A stretch of DNA of 9,009 nt from an uncultured Campylobacter sp. GTDB taxonomy: Bacteria; Campylobacterota; Campylobacteria; Campylobacterales; Campylobacteraceae. How positions within the stretch are numbered: position 1 is the first letter of the stretch; the number at the start of each line of letters is the position of its first letter. Location of the stretch: positions 1 through 9,009 of the forward strand of contig NZ_CALHXD010000255.1 in the NCBI RefSeq assembly GCF_938040115.1. Reading direction: 5' to 3'. Both the position numbers and the translations under genes were made by a program. Shown piece after piece: positions 1-5,208 of this stretch. The notes below the pieces were generated by a model, which searched no databases, was not told where the DNA came from, and worked only from the letters and a program-made list of their open reading frames with translations.

Positions 1-2
1 CT

Positions 3-362
3 ATCGGTGCGGCGCCGTTTATCGCTAGGCTCATAGAGAGCGCGCTAAAAGAGGTCGATAAAGGCATCATCGAGGCTGCTAGAAGCTTTGGTAGCTCAAA
101 TTTTCAGATCATTTTTAAGGTGATGTTCATTGAGGCATTGCCGGGTATCGTAGCATCCATCACGCTCACGCTTATCGTTATCATCGGCTTTTCGGCGATG
201 GCTGGCGCAGTCGGCGGCGGCGGGTTAGGATCCGTGGCGATAAACTACGGCTATCAGAGATTTCGCCCCGATATCATGCTTTATACCGTCGTGATTTTAA
301 TCATAATGGTTCAAATTTTCCAATCATTAGGAAATTTTATTTATAAGATCACAAAGAAATGA
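3..362 (+). CDS. metI: MetI, methionine ABC transporter permease, 3' part (5' end outside window)
   Basis: This is the C-terminal part of the inner-membrane permease that works with MetN (ATPase) and MetQ (binding protein) to import methionine. The frame is open from the window edge, so the gene is partial; an internal GTG at 120 is not a credible start. The visible 119 residues carry the EAA loop that docks the ATPase: EAARSFGSSNFQ, then the hydrophobic IEALPGIV, as in MetI-type permeases. Next comes a long hydrophobic helix with the glycine-rich AMAGAVGGGGLGSVAINYGY, the MetI signature before the last segment. The last transmembrane helix is roughly MLYTVVILIIMVQIFQSLG, followed by a short basic tail ending in KKTK-like residues. 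The metQ genes follow on the same strand, which fixes the assignment. No intrinsic terminator is visible after the stop, so read-through into the metQ leader is possible. Confidence 0.93.
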   Translation: MGAAPFIARLIESALKEVDKGIIEAARSFGSSNFQIIFKVMFIEALPGIVASITLTLIVIIGFSAMAGAVGGGGLGSVAINYGYQRFRPDIMLYTVVILIIMVQIFQSLGNFIYKITKK

Positions 363-369
363 TTTTTTA

Positions 370-410
370 CGTCTGATTTTATTTTCTTTTAAACTTTTTT
401 TGCATAAAAT
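370..410 (+). promoter_or_regulatory. Probable sigma-70 promoter driving the metQ leader
   Basis: A T-rich tract with roughly periodic T runs (about 363-400) leads into TGCATAAAAT at 401-410, with TAAAAT (405-410) as the -10 box and a TG upstream. Campylobacter sigma-70 promoters typically have this form: no conserved -35, a periodic T-rich upstream region and an extended -10. A start near 416-418 would give a leader of about 200 nt before metQ1, including the small ORF at 444. Position inferred by eye. Confidence 0.55.
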
Positions 411-443
411 CCCGAAATTAATTTTACAAAGAAAGGATAGAAA

Positions 444-503
444 ATGAAATCAGATATGTGCGAAATGCGTCGCTTCACTGAACTTAAGTCGTCGAAAGAC
501 TAA
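444..503 (+). CDS. Putative 19-aa leader peptide upstream of metQ1
   Basis: This ORF reads MKSDMCEMRRFTELKSSKD and stops with TAA at 501-503. It has a good Shine-Dalgarno, AAAGGA at 432-437, six bases before the ATG, as strong as those of the metQ genes. Met is at codons 1, 5 and 8, with Cys at 6 and a pair of Arg at 9-10. It resembles no structured protein. Its position, just after a probable promoter and just before a set of competing hairpins, suggests the act of translation matters rather than the product. The stop codon lies 2 nt before the first arm of the first hairpin (506-513), so a ribosome at the stop would cover that arm, while one stalled on Met5 or Met8 would not. Unproven, and short ORFs arise by chance; the ribosome-binding site and the placement make it worth listing. 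Confidence 0.55.
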   Translation: MKSDMCEMRRFTELKSSKD

Positions 504-619
504 CGCTAAGCGCAAAATTTCTTTTTAAGCGCTTAGTCTTGCTAAGCATTTAAAAAGAAATTTAAGCCTCCGCTCATATCCTTTTTTAAATGCTAGCCAA
601 ATTTTAAAAAGGATATAAA
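498..619 (+). promoter_or_regulatory. Putative translational attenuator of metQ1 (competing hairpins 1:2, 2:3, 3:4, 4:5)
   Basis: There are five segments: 1, 506-513 CTAAGCGC; 2, 515-536; 3, 541-563; 4, 576-597; 5, 602-616, which contains the metQ1 Shine-Dalgarno (AAGGA at 609-613). Pair 1:2 is 8 perfect bp (506-513 with 529-536). Pair 2:3 is 22 positions (515-536 with 542-563) with one C-A mismatch, one G-U and a 5-nt loop. Pair 3:4 is 16 bp (541-556 with 582-597) with one bulged A. Pair 4:5 is 11 perfect bp (576-586 with 606-616) and buries the Shine-Dalgarno. Neighbouring pairs exclude each other, so the RNA has two folds: 1:2 plus 3:4 (site free) or 2:3 plus 4:5 (site hidden). No T-tract follows 2:3, so control of translation fits better than transcription termination. 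The pairings are seen; the mechanism is inferred. Confidence 0.6.
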
Positions 620-1393
620 ATGAAAAATCTACTCAAATACTCTCTAGTCGCTCTAAGCCTAACAGTCGCAGCAAATGCAGCCGAGAAAATCGTCGTAGGC
701 GCTACTCCGGTTCCGCACGCTGAAATTTTAGAAGTCGTAAAACCAATCCTTGCAAAAGACGGCTTTACTCTTGAGATCAAAGAATTTAACGACTACTCTA
801 CTCCAAATTTGGCCACCGAGGACGGCGATCTAGACGCTAACTACTTCCAGCACCTGCCGTATCTTGAGGAATTTAACAAAAACAAAGGCACTCATCTAGT
901 TAAAACCGTGGGCGTCCACCTCGAGCCTATGGGGGTTTACTCTAAAAAGATAAAAGATATCAAAGAGCTAAAAGACGGCAGCACCGTAGCGATACCAAAC
1001 GACCCGACAAACGAGAGCCGCGCGCTTGACGTGCTGGCTAGCGCAGGTCTGATCAAACTAAACGACAACCCACTAAAAACTCCGCTTAACATCACGGAAA
1101 ACCCAAAAAAGCTAAAATTTGAAGAGATCGAGGCCGCTCAAGTTCCTCGTACGCTAGATGACGTCGCCATCGCCGTTATCAACACGAACTACGCTCTAAA
1201 CGCCAACCTAAACCCGACTAAAGACGCGCTCGTGCTTGAGAGCAAAGATAGCCCGTACACCAACTACGTCGTGGTCAAAGTCGGCAACGAAAATAGCCCG
1301 AAAATCAAAGCTCTAGACAAAGCCGTCACGAGCCCGGAGGTAAAGAAATTTATCGAGGAAAAATATAAAGGCGCGATAATCCCGACGTTTTAA
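620..1393 (+). CDS. metQ: MetQ/NlpA-family methionine-binding protein, copy 1
   Basis: This is a periplasmic binding protein of the NlpA/MetQ family, delivering methionine to MetNI. The 257 residues are near the usual family length. Residues 1-20 are a signal peptide with basic start, hydrophobic core and an ANA-type signal peptidase I site; there is no lipobox Cys and no cysteine at all, unlike the lipidated E. coli MetQ. Family hallmarks are GATPVPHAEIL (27-37), FNDYSTPNLA (56-65), DLDANYFQHLPYL (70-82), the pocket segment IPNDPTNESRAL (125-136) and DSPYTNYVVVK near the C terminus. His78, Asn131 and Arg134 sit where methionine contacts lie in solved MetQ structures, as I recall them, so methionine is the likely ligand. 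The Shine-Dalgarno at 609-613 lies six bases before the ATG and can be sequestered by the upstream leader. First of three tandem paralogues. Confidence 0.92.
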   Translation: MKNLLKYSLVALSLTVAANAAEKIVVGATPVPHAEILEVVKPILAKDGFTLEIKEFNDYSTPNLATEDGDLDANYFQHLPYLEEFNKNKGTHLVKTVGVHLEPMGVYSKKIKDIKELKDGSTVAIPNDPTNESRALDVLASAGLIKLNDNPLKTPLNITENPKKLKFEEIEAAQVPRTLDDVAIAVINTNYALNANLNPTKDALVLESKDSPYTNYVVVKVGNENSPKIKALDKAVTSPEVKKFIEEKYKGAIIPTF

Positions 1394-1407
1394 TCAAATT
1401 TAGCCCC

Positions 1408-1433
1408 GCCCGCTCAAATTTGACGGCGCGGGC
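1408..1433 (+). repeat. GC-rich inverted repeat after metQ1
   Basis: GCCCGC (1408-1413) and GCGGGC (1428-1433) can form a 6-bp stem around a loop containing the palindrome TCAAATTTGA. No T-tract follows, so it is not a convincing intrinsic terminator; it may protect the metQ1 3' end or be genome background. Confidence 0.35.
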
Positions 1434-1480
1434 AAATTTAACGAAACGACGAATCCAAATTTAGTTTAGAGACCGCTCTT

Positions 1481-1525
1481 AAAATAAAACGGCGTAAAAG
1501 CTTTTACCTTTTTAGCGCCGTTTTT
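1481..1525 (+). terminator. 45-bp duplicated hairpin element before metQ2 (copy A), terminator-like
   Basis: AAAACGGCG (1486-1494) pairs with CGCCGTTTT (1516-1524), with a T-run continuing to 1527. The loop region can add an AAAAG/CTTTTT upper stem and contains the small palindrome TAAAAGCTTTTA. The shape is that of an intrinsic terminator, yet the run of Ts ends only a few bases before the metQ2 ribosome-binding site. It may set a partial read-through rate within the metQ cluster. The same 45 bases recur without a mismatch at 2446-2490. Confidence 0.6.
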
Positions 1526-1546
1526 TTATCAAAAAAAGGAATGATA

Positions 1547-2320
1547 ATGCAATTTTCAAAAATACTTCTTGGTGCGCTTCTAGCTGGCGGCCTGTATGCT
1601 AGCGACAAAACCATCACCGTAGGCGCATCTCCCGTGCCTCACGCAGAGATTTTAGAAGAGGTCGTAAAGCCGATCCTGGAAAAAGAAGGCTACAAGCTCG
1701 AGGTTAAAATCTTTAACGACTACGTGATCCCAAACCTCGCCGTCGAAAACGGTGAACTTGACGCCAACTACTTCCAGGGCCTACCGTATATGAAGTCGTT
1801 TAATAAAGACAACGGCACCCACATCGTACCGACCGTGGGCGTTCACGTCGAGCCTATGGGTGCGTATTCTAAAAAGATAAAAAGCCTAGACGAGCTAAAA
1901 GACGGCGATATCATCGCTATCTCAAACAACGCCGCAGACTCGACGCGCTCGATAAATTTGCTCGAAAAAGCCGGCATCGTAAAGGCTAAAGAGGGCGAAT
2001 ACAAATCCCCGCTTGATATCATAGAAAATCCGAAAAATCTCAAATTTAAAGAGATGGAGTCCGCGCAGACGCCCCGCTCTTTAGATGACGTCGCGTTAGC
2101 CTTTATCAACGTAAACTACGCCCTAGACGTTGGCCTCAAACCGACAAAAGACGCGCTAATCCTCGAGGATAAGGATAGCCCGTACACCAACTACGTAGCG
2201 ACCAAGGCCGGCAACGAAAACAACCCGAAAATCAAGGCTCTAGATAAAGCCATACTAACTCCCGAGGTTAAAGACTTTATCGTAAAGCGCTACCAAGGCG
2301 CGGTGATACCGAGCTTCTGA
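1547..2320 (+). CDS. metQ: MetQ/NlpA-family binding protein, copy 2, with altered ligand pocket
   Basis: This is the second tandem NlpA/MetQ-type periplasmic binding protein, 257 residues from the chosen start. The ATG at 1547 is preferred over the in-frame ATG at 1541 because AAAAAGGA (1533-1540) abuts 1541 directly but stands six bases from 1547. Residues 1-18 form a signal peptide ending GLYA before SDK, a signal peptidase I type site; there is no lipobox and no cysteine. The fold signatures GASPVPHAEIL, FNDYVIPNLA, DSPYTNYVATK and GNENNPKIKAL are kept. The pocket is not: FQH of copies 1 and 3 is FQG (Gly78), and PNDPTN is SNNAAD (126-131), while Arg134 remains. It may bind another ligand, such as a methionine derivative or peptide, or bind weakly. 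Assignment to the family is firm; methionine as ligand is doubtful. Confidence 0.88.
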   Translation: MQFSKILLGALLAGGLYASDKTITVGASPVPHAEILEEVVKPILEKEGYKLEVKIFNDYVIPNLAVENGELDANYFQGLPYMKSFNKDNGTHIVPTVGVHVEPMGAYSKKIKSLDELKDGDIIAISNNAADSTRSINLLEKAGIVKAKEGEYKSPLDIIENPKNLKFKEMESAQTPRSLDDVALAFINVNYALDVGLKPTKDALILEDKDSPYTNYVATKAGNENNPKIKALDKAILTPEVKDFIVKRYQGAVIPSF

Positions 2321-2380
2321 TCGCGTCAAATTTAACCGATTTGCCATCGTAAAATTTAGTTTTTAAAATCGCAACAGGCG

Positions 2381-2419
2381 TTTTTTGCCTAAATTTTATG
2401 ACTCAAATTTGGCAAAAAA
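2381..2419 (+). repeat. Imperfect inverted repeat between metQ2 and metQ3
   Basis: TTTTTTGCC plus AAATTT (2381-2396, one bulged T) is the complement of AAATTTGGCAAAAAA (2405-2419), around a loop of about 8 nt. No T-run follows on the plus strand, so this is a stable 3'-end structure of the metQ2 message rather than a clear terminator. A smaller AGGC/GCCT hairpin overlaps its left arm. Confidence 0.4.
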
Positions 2420-2445
2420 GAAAAATAGTCGAGAAAAATCTCCAA

Positions 2446-2490
2446 AAAATAAAACGGCGTAAAAGCTTTTACCTTTTTAGCGCCGTTTTT
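2446..2490 (+). terminator. 45-bp duplicated hairpin element before metQ3 (copy B), terminator-like
   Basis: This is identical over 45 bases to 1481-1525 (offset 965). The stem is AAAACGGCG (2451-2459, with flanking A) with CGCCGTTTT (2481-2489), followed by one more T and then CAAAACAAAAAAGGA, the metQ3 ribosome-binding site. The T-run is shorter than in copy A (5 versus 7), so termination, if any, should be weaker here. Confidence 0.58.
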
Positions 2491-2512
2491 CAAAACAAAA
2501 AAGGAAAATATA

Positions 2513-3292
2513 ATGAAAGTTTTTAAAATTTTAGCAAGTTTGGCGCTAGCCTTTAACCTCTATGCAGCAGATAAAGATCACACTATCGTAGTAGCCGTCT
2601 CGCCCGTGCCTCACGCAGAGATCATGGAGTTTATCAAACCCGCTCTAGCAAAAGAGGGCTACGATCTAGTCATCAAGGAGATAAACGACTACTCGATCCC
2701 GAATTTAGCGACGCAAGACGGCGATTTAGACGCAAATTTCTTTCAACACTGGCCGTATCTAAAAAATCACAATGAAACCAAGGGCACGACTCTGATAACC
2801 GCCGCGGCGATACATCTCGAGCCGCTGGGCTTTTACTCTAAAAAGATAAAGAGCCTAAGCGAGCTAAAAGACGGCGCTAAAGTCGCGATCGCCTACGATC
2901 CGACTAACGGCAACAGAGCGCTAAATATCCTGCAAAAAGCGGGCCTCATAGAGCTAGATAAGAGCGCCGAACTCGCCACGCCAAAAGACATCGTGAAAAA
3001 TCCAAAACATCTAAATTTCGTCGAGCTTGAGGGCGCGCAGATACCTCGCACGCTAGATGAAGTCGATCTTGCCGCTATAAGCACGAATTTCGTCCTTGAT
3101 ATCGGTATGAATCCTAAAAAAGACTCGCTAGCCATCGAAGGCACCGAAAGCCCGTACGCCAACATCATCGCAGTCAAAGCCGGCAACGAAAATAGCCCAA
3201 AAATCAAAGCTCTCGTTAAAGCCGCAACCAGCCCCGAGACGAAAGAGTTTATTCTAAAAAGATACAACGGAGCGATACTGCCGGTATTTTGA
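2513..3292 (+). CDS. metQ: MetQ/NlpA-family methionine-binding protein, copy 3
   Basis: This is the third tandem NlpA/MetQ-type periplasmic binding protein, 259 residues. The signal peptide spans residues 1-18 (ending NLYA before ADK), a signal peptidase I type site with no lipobox; the protein has no cysteine. Hallmarks are SPVPHAEIM (30-38), INDYSIPNLA (57-66), DLDANFFQHWPYL (71-83), DPTNGNRAL (129-137) and ESPYANIIAVK near the end. His79, Asn132 and Arg135 match the copy 1 pocket residues, so a methionine-like ligand is plausible; Trp80 in place of Leu79 of copy 1 and Asn-Phe-Val in place of Asn-Tyr-Ala in the later pocket segment may shift affinity. The Shine-Dalgarno AAAAAAGGA (2497-2505) lies seven bases before the ATG. 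It ends the cluster; C. jejuni also carries several NlpA-type genes next to metNI, as I recall. Confidence 0.91.
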   Translation: MKVFKILASLALAFNLYAADKDHTIVVAVSPVPHAEIMEFIKPALAKEGYDLVIKEINDYSIPNLATQDGDLDANFFQHWPYLKNHNETKGTTLITAAAIHLEPLGFYSKKIKSLSELKDGAKVAIAYDPTNGNRALNILQKAGLIELDKSAELATPKDIVKNPKHLNFVELEGAQIPRTLDEVDLAAISTNFVLDIGMNPKKDSLAIEGTESPYANIIAVKAGNENSPKIKALVKAATSPETKEFILKRYNGAILPVF

Positions 3293-3335
3293 TTACGCGC
3301 CGCTTGCGCTTTGACGCAGGGACGGAAGCTTTTTT

Positions 3336-3355
3336 GGCCGATTTTAAAGTCGGCC
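3336..3355 (+). repeat. GGCCGA/TCGGCC inverted repeat after metQ3
   Basis: GGCCGA (3336-3341) pairs with TCGGCC (3350-3355), and the loop TTTTAAAG can tighten it further. Neither strand has a proper T-tract after the stem, so a 3'-end stabiliser or weak terminator of metQ3 is the most that can be said. Confidence 0.4.
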
Positions 3356-3365
3356 GATAAAATTT

Positions 3366-3401
3366 GAGTCAAATTTTGACTTCAAACGTCAAATTTGACT
3401 C
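3366..3401 (+). repeat. Perfect 11-bp inverted repeat GAGTCAAATTT / AAATTTGACTC
   Basis: The arms at 3366-3376 and 3391-3401 are exact complements with a 14-nt loop. They are built from the AAATTTGA word that recurs across the window. It may be an RNA hairpin downstream of metQ3 or a protein-binding palindrome; no function can be read from sequence. Confidence 0.45.
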
Positions 3402-3410
3402 TCAAACTGA

Positions 3411-3457
3411 CGCGGTTAAATTTAAGGCACAAATTTGACCGCGACACGCCTTTTTTT
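3411..3457 (+). terminator. Probable terminator closing the metQ cluster
   Basis: CGCGGTTAAATTT (3411-3423) pairs with AAATTTGACCGCG (3431-3443) over 13 positions with one G-U, loop AAGGCAC. Seven Ts follow at 3451-3457, separated from the stem by 7 nt (ACACGCC). The stem is strong; the offset T-run makes termination less certain. Confidence 0.5.
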
Positions 3458-3633
3458 AAACTCGGCAATGCCCCACAAAACTTTATAAAGGTGTGGGTAA
3501 AACCCAAATCTTTATCTCGCAAATTTATCTTGCAATCAAATTTAAAACTCGCCCGTAGTGCCGTCAGATTTAACCGCCGCAGACGACCCTAGCCCCAAAT
3601 GACGCCCGTATAAAGCTAAAATTTACCGTAGTT

Positions 3634-3642
3634 TGCTAAAAT
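3634..3642 (+). promoter_or_regulatory. Extended -10 promoter for the DedA-family gene
   Basis: TGC followed directly by TAAAAT (3637-3642) gives an extended -10 box about 26 bases before the DedA start, which fits a transcription start near 3649 and a leader of about 20 nt with AAGGAG at 3658-3663. No -35 is evident, as usual in Campylobacter. Confidence 0.5.
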
Positions 3643-3667
3643 CATAATTTTAAATTTAAGGAGAAAA

Positions 3668-4294
3668 ATGCTAGGCGATTTTATAAATTTTATCGTCCAA
3701 ACCGTCGGCGAGTGGGGATATGCGGGCATATTTTTGATGATGTTTTTAGAGAGTTCGTTTTTCCCATTTCCAAGCGAAGTGGCGATGATCCCGGCGGGAT
3801 ATCTAGCGCATCAGGGACAGATGAGCCTAGTTCCAGCGTGGTGTGCGGGTACGGCTGGCAGCCTTGCAGGAGCCGTGTTTAACTACTATCTATGCTACTT
3901 TTTCGGGCGCGAACTCGTGCTAAAATACGGCAAATACGTCGGCATCACAAAGGTAAAAATGCGCAAATTTGAGGCCTTTTTCAAAAGGCACGGCGAGATT
4001 TCGACCTTTAACTGCCGCCTGATCCCTGGCATCCGCCAGTACATCAGCCTGCCGGCGGGCCTTGCGCGTATGAATATCTTTAAATTTTGCCTCTATACGG
4101 CTTTGGGTGCGGGCATCTGGGTCGCCATACTGCTAGCAGTGGGCTGGTATCTAGGCAAAAACTACGACAAGAGTGCGTTTAGCCACATCGTTGTCGCCCT
4201 ACTCGCCGCCGTCGGCCTACTCACTGCGCTTTATATTTTTTACGTAAAACGCCTAAGTAAAAAATCAAAAGTCGGTGCAAAAGAGCTAGAATAA
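3668..4294 (+). CDS. DedA-family (SNARE-associated/VTT) inner-membrane protein
   Basis: This is a 208-residue polytopic membrane protein of the DedA family, members of which recycle undecaprenyl phosphate or other lipid carriers across the inner membrane and affect envelope stress and cationic peptide resistance. Family motifs are visible in order: the re-entrant ESSFFPFPSE (28-37), with acidic Glu28 and Glu37 and the paired prolines, then PAGYLA, then GSLAGAVFNYYLCYFFGR (64-81), and the second re-entrant CRLIPGIRQYISLPAG (116-131) with Arg117 and Arg123. The C-terminal helices lie at about 140-160 and 171-192, with a basic cytosolic tail. The Shine-Dalgarno AAGGAG (3658-3663) sits four bases before the ATG. 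It has its own promoter and terminator, so it is monocistronic. Family certain; which lipid it moves cannot be told here. Confidence 0.92.
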   Translation: MLGDFINFIVQTVGEWGYAGIFLMMFLESSFFPFPSEVAMIPAGYLAHQGQMSLVPAWCAGTAGSLAGAVFNYYLCYFFGRELVLKYGKYVGITKVKMRKFEAFFKRHGEISTFNCRLIPGIRQYISLPAGLARMNIFKFCLYTALGAGIWVAILLAVGWYLGKNYDKSAFSHIVVALLAAVGLLTALYIFYVKRLSKKSKVGAKELE

Positions 4295-4311
4295 GACGCT
4301 GAGTAAGCTAA

Positions 4312-4350
4312 CAAGCAAGACCGAAATCAAAATTTGGCCTTGCTTGCTTT
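4312..4350 (+). terminator. Rho-independent terminator after the DedA gene
   Basis: CAAGCAAG (4312-4319) pairs with CTTGCTTG (4339-4346), and the stem continues inward with CCGAA (4321-4325) against TTTGG (4333-4337), separated by one A-C mismatch. A short CTTT follows, so the T-tract is modest. It begins 18 nt after the DedA stop codon. Confidence 0.6.
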
Positions 4351-4362
4351 ATCAAATTTATA

Positions 4363-4521
4363 GCGCACCATAAAAACTACGGCAAATTTTACGGGCATAT
4401 CGCGGCTAAGAACTTCGTGTCTTACGACCTTTCATTTAACCAAAACCCTAAAAATGCAGAAAAATCTGGAATTTTATCTCTATTGCAGCCAAATTTCGGC
4501 TTAAATTTAGAGATCATGTAA
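4363..4521 (+). pseudogene. Possible gene remnant, open frame without a start codon
   Basis: The frame is open from 4312 to the TAA at 4519-4521. Past the DedA terminator it reads AHHKNYGKFYGHIAAKNFVS and on to QPNFGLNLEIM, a protein-like composition. There is no ATG, GTG or TTG until a GTG about 45 bases in, and no ribosome-binding site. I recognise no family. It could be the tail of a decayed gene between the convergent neighbours, or chance in an AT-rich gap; a second frame is also open here for about 45 codons, which weakens the case. Confidence 0.25.
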
Positions 4522-4545
4522 AACGCAAATTTGATTTATGCGTTT
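4521..4545 (-). terminator. Weak terminator-like hairpin at the end of the minus-strand operon
   Basis: AAACGCA (4521-4527) and TGCGTTT (4539-4545) form a 7-bp stem that overlaps the stop codon of the membrane protein gene. Read on the minus strand, the stem ends GCGTTTTACATG, giving only four Ts. It is the only candidate terminator for the operon in this gap. Confidence 0.4.
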
Positions 4546-5203
4546 AAATTTTACGCCTTAAGGCAATAAATTTGATTACTTTTAAAGCTTCTTTAGTGAA
4601 ATTAAAAAATGAAAATTTAGCCCTTTTTACGTCTTTGCTTTTCAAATAATACCCGCGCAAATCAAGCGCCAAAAGCGCGATAAGAGATGGAAACATATAG
4701 ATATTTATGGCGATAAGTACGATGCGAAGCGTAACGGTATCTTGTAAAATAGCTTGTAAATTTAGGCTGTTTTCGATACTAACGTAATAAACGCCGATCA
4801 CGGCAAAAAGCGCGGCGATACGTAAAATTTTAGATACGATTTCGTTGCCCAGTTTTGAGATATTTTCACTCACGGCTAGCGACAAAAATAACCAGCAAAA
4901 TATCCAAACTAGCGCGAAAACGGCATCTAAAAGCAAATTTTCGTCATAACGCTCGCGTACTACGATAACAAAAACGGGCGAGAAAATCAGGCTCAAAACG
5001 AACCAAAAAAGCGAACGAAACGCAAGCAGGACAAAACACGCATAGATACAAGCGCTAGCGGCAAGCAAAAGCCACTCTGCACCAAAAACTAGCCCGAGCA
5101 CGTAAACGCCGATGCAAAGCGTAAAAAGGCCGCAAAAGAGCGAATAATAGCCCTCAAGCAGCCTCGTAGCCTTTAAATTTATATTTTCAAAAAAGTTTAG
5201 CAC
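4544..5203 (-). CDS. Unrecognised six-helix membrane protein
   Basis: I do not recognise this 219-residue protein. It is strongly hydrophobic, with about six transmembrane helices at roughly 21-41, 44-62, 64-82, 92-111, 126-143 and 159-180, a short amphipathic N terminus and a basic C-terminal tail rich in Lys and Arg, which by the positive-inside rule is probably cytosolic. It has several cysteines within the helices (24, 30, 52, 56, 103) but no metal or catalytic motif. The start is a GTG five bases past the mog stop, with no strong Shine-Dalgarno, so translation is probably coupled to mog; no Met codon lies near the N terminus as an alternative. It ends the operon. A link to molybdopterin or envelope proteolysis by context alone would be a guess. 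Confidence 0.75.
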   Translation of the reverse strand: MLNFFENINLKATRLLEGYYSLFCGLFTLCIGVYVLGLVFGAEWLLLAASACIYACFVLLAFRSLFWFVLSLIFSPVFVIVVRERYDENLLLDAVFALVWIFCWLFLSLAVSENISKLGNEIVSKILRIAALFAVIGVYYVSIENSLNLQAILQDTVTLRIVLIAINIYMFPSLIALLALDLRGYYLKSKDVKRAKFSFFNFTKEALKVIKFIALRRKI

Positions 5204-5208
5204 GTAGA

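Larger units (their letters stand above)
3293..3667. other. 375-nt intergenic region without a supported gene
   Basis: This region holds the metQ3 downstream hairpins (3336-3457), several AAATTT words and the promoter of the DedA gene near its right end. A TTG-started reading frame at 3395-3592 exists, but it has no ribosome-binding site, runs through the hairpins and is rich in Arg and Lys with no domain character. Between about 3458 and 3630 I see nothing functional. Confidence 0.6.

Noticed and set aside
411..619. SAM riboswitch or T-box in the metQ1 leader
   Set aside because: I see no SAM-I or other SAM aptamer core and no T-box motif; the competing hairpins with a leader ORF explain the region better.
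1541..1546. Start of metQ2 at the upstream ATG (1541)
   Set aside because: The Shine-Dalgarno abuts this ATG with no spacing; the ATG at 1547 has six bases and gives a cleaner signal peptide.
2398..2526. Small ORF starting at 2398 between metQ2 and metQ3, considered as a second leader peptide
   Set aside because: There is no Shine-Dalgarno, it runs through the 45-bp hairpin and into metQ3, and the metQ1-metQ2 gap has no ATG at all, so no parallel to the 444 leader exists.
2893..3372. 159-residue minus-strand frame opposite metQ3
   Set aside because: It lies antisense to a clear MetQ gene whose codon use leaves the opposite frame open; no family character and no start context.
3395..3592. 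65-residue reading frame in the metQ3-dedA gap
   Set aside because: It starts with TTG, has no ribosome-binding site, runs through two inverted repeats and has an Arg/Lys-rich, domain-less sequence.
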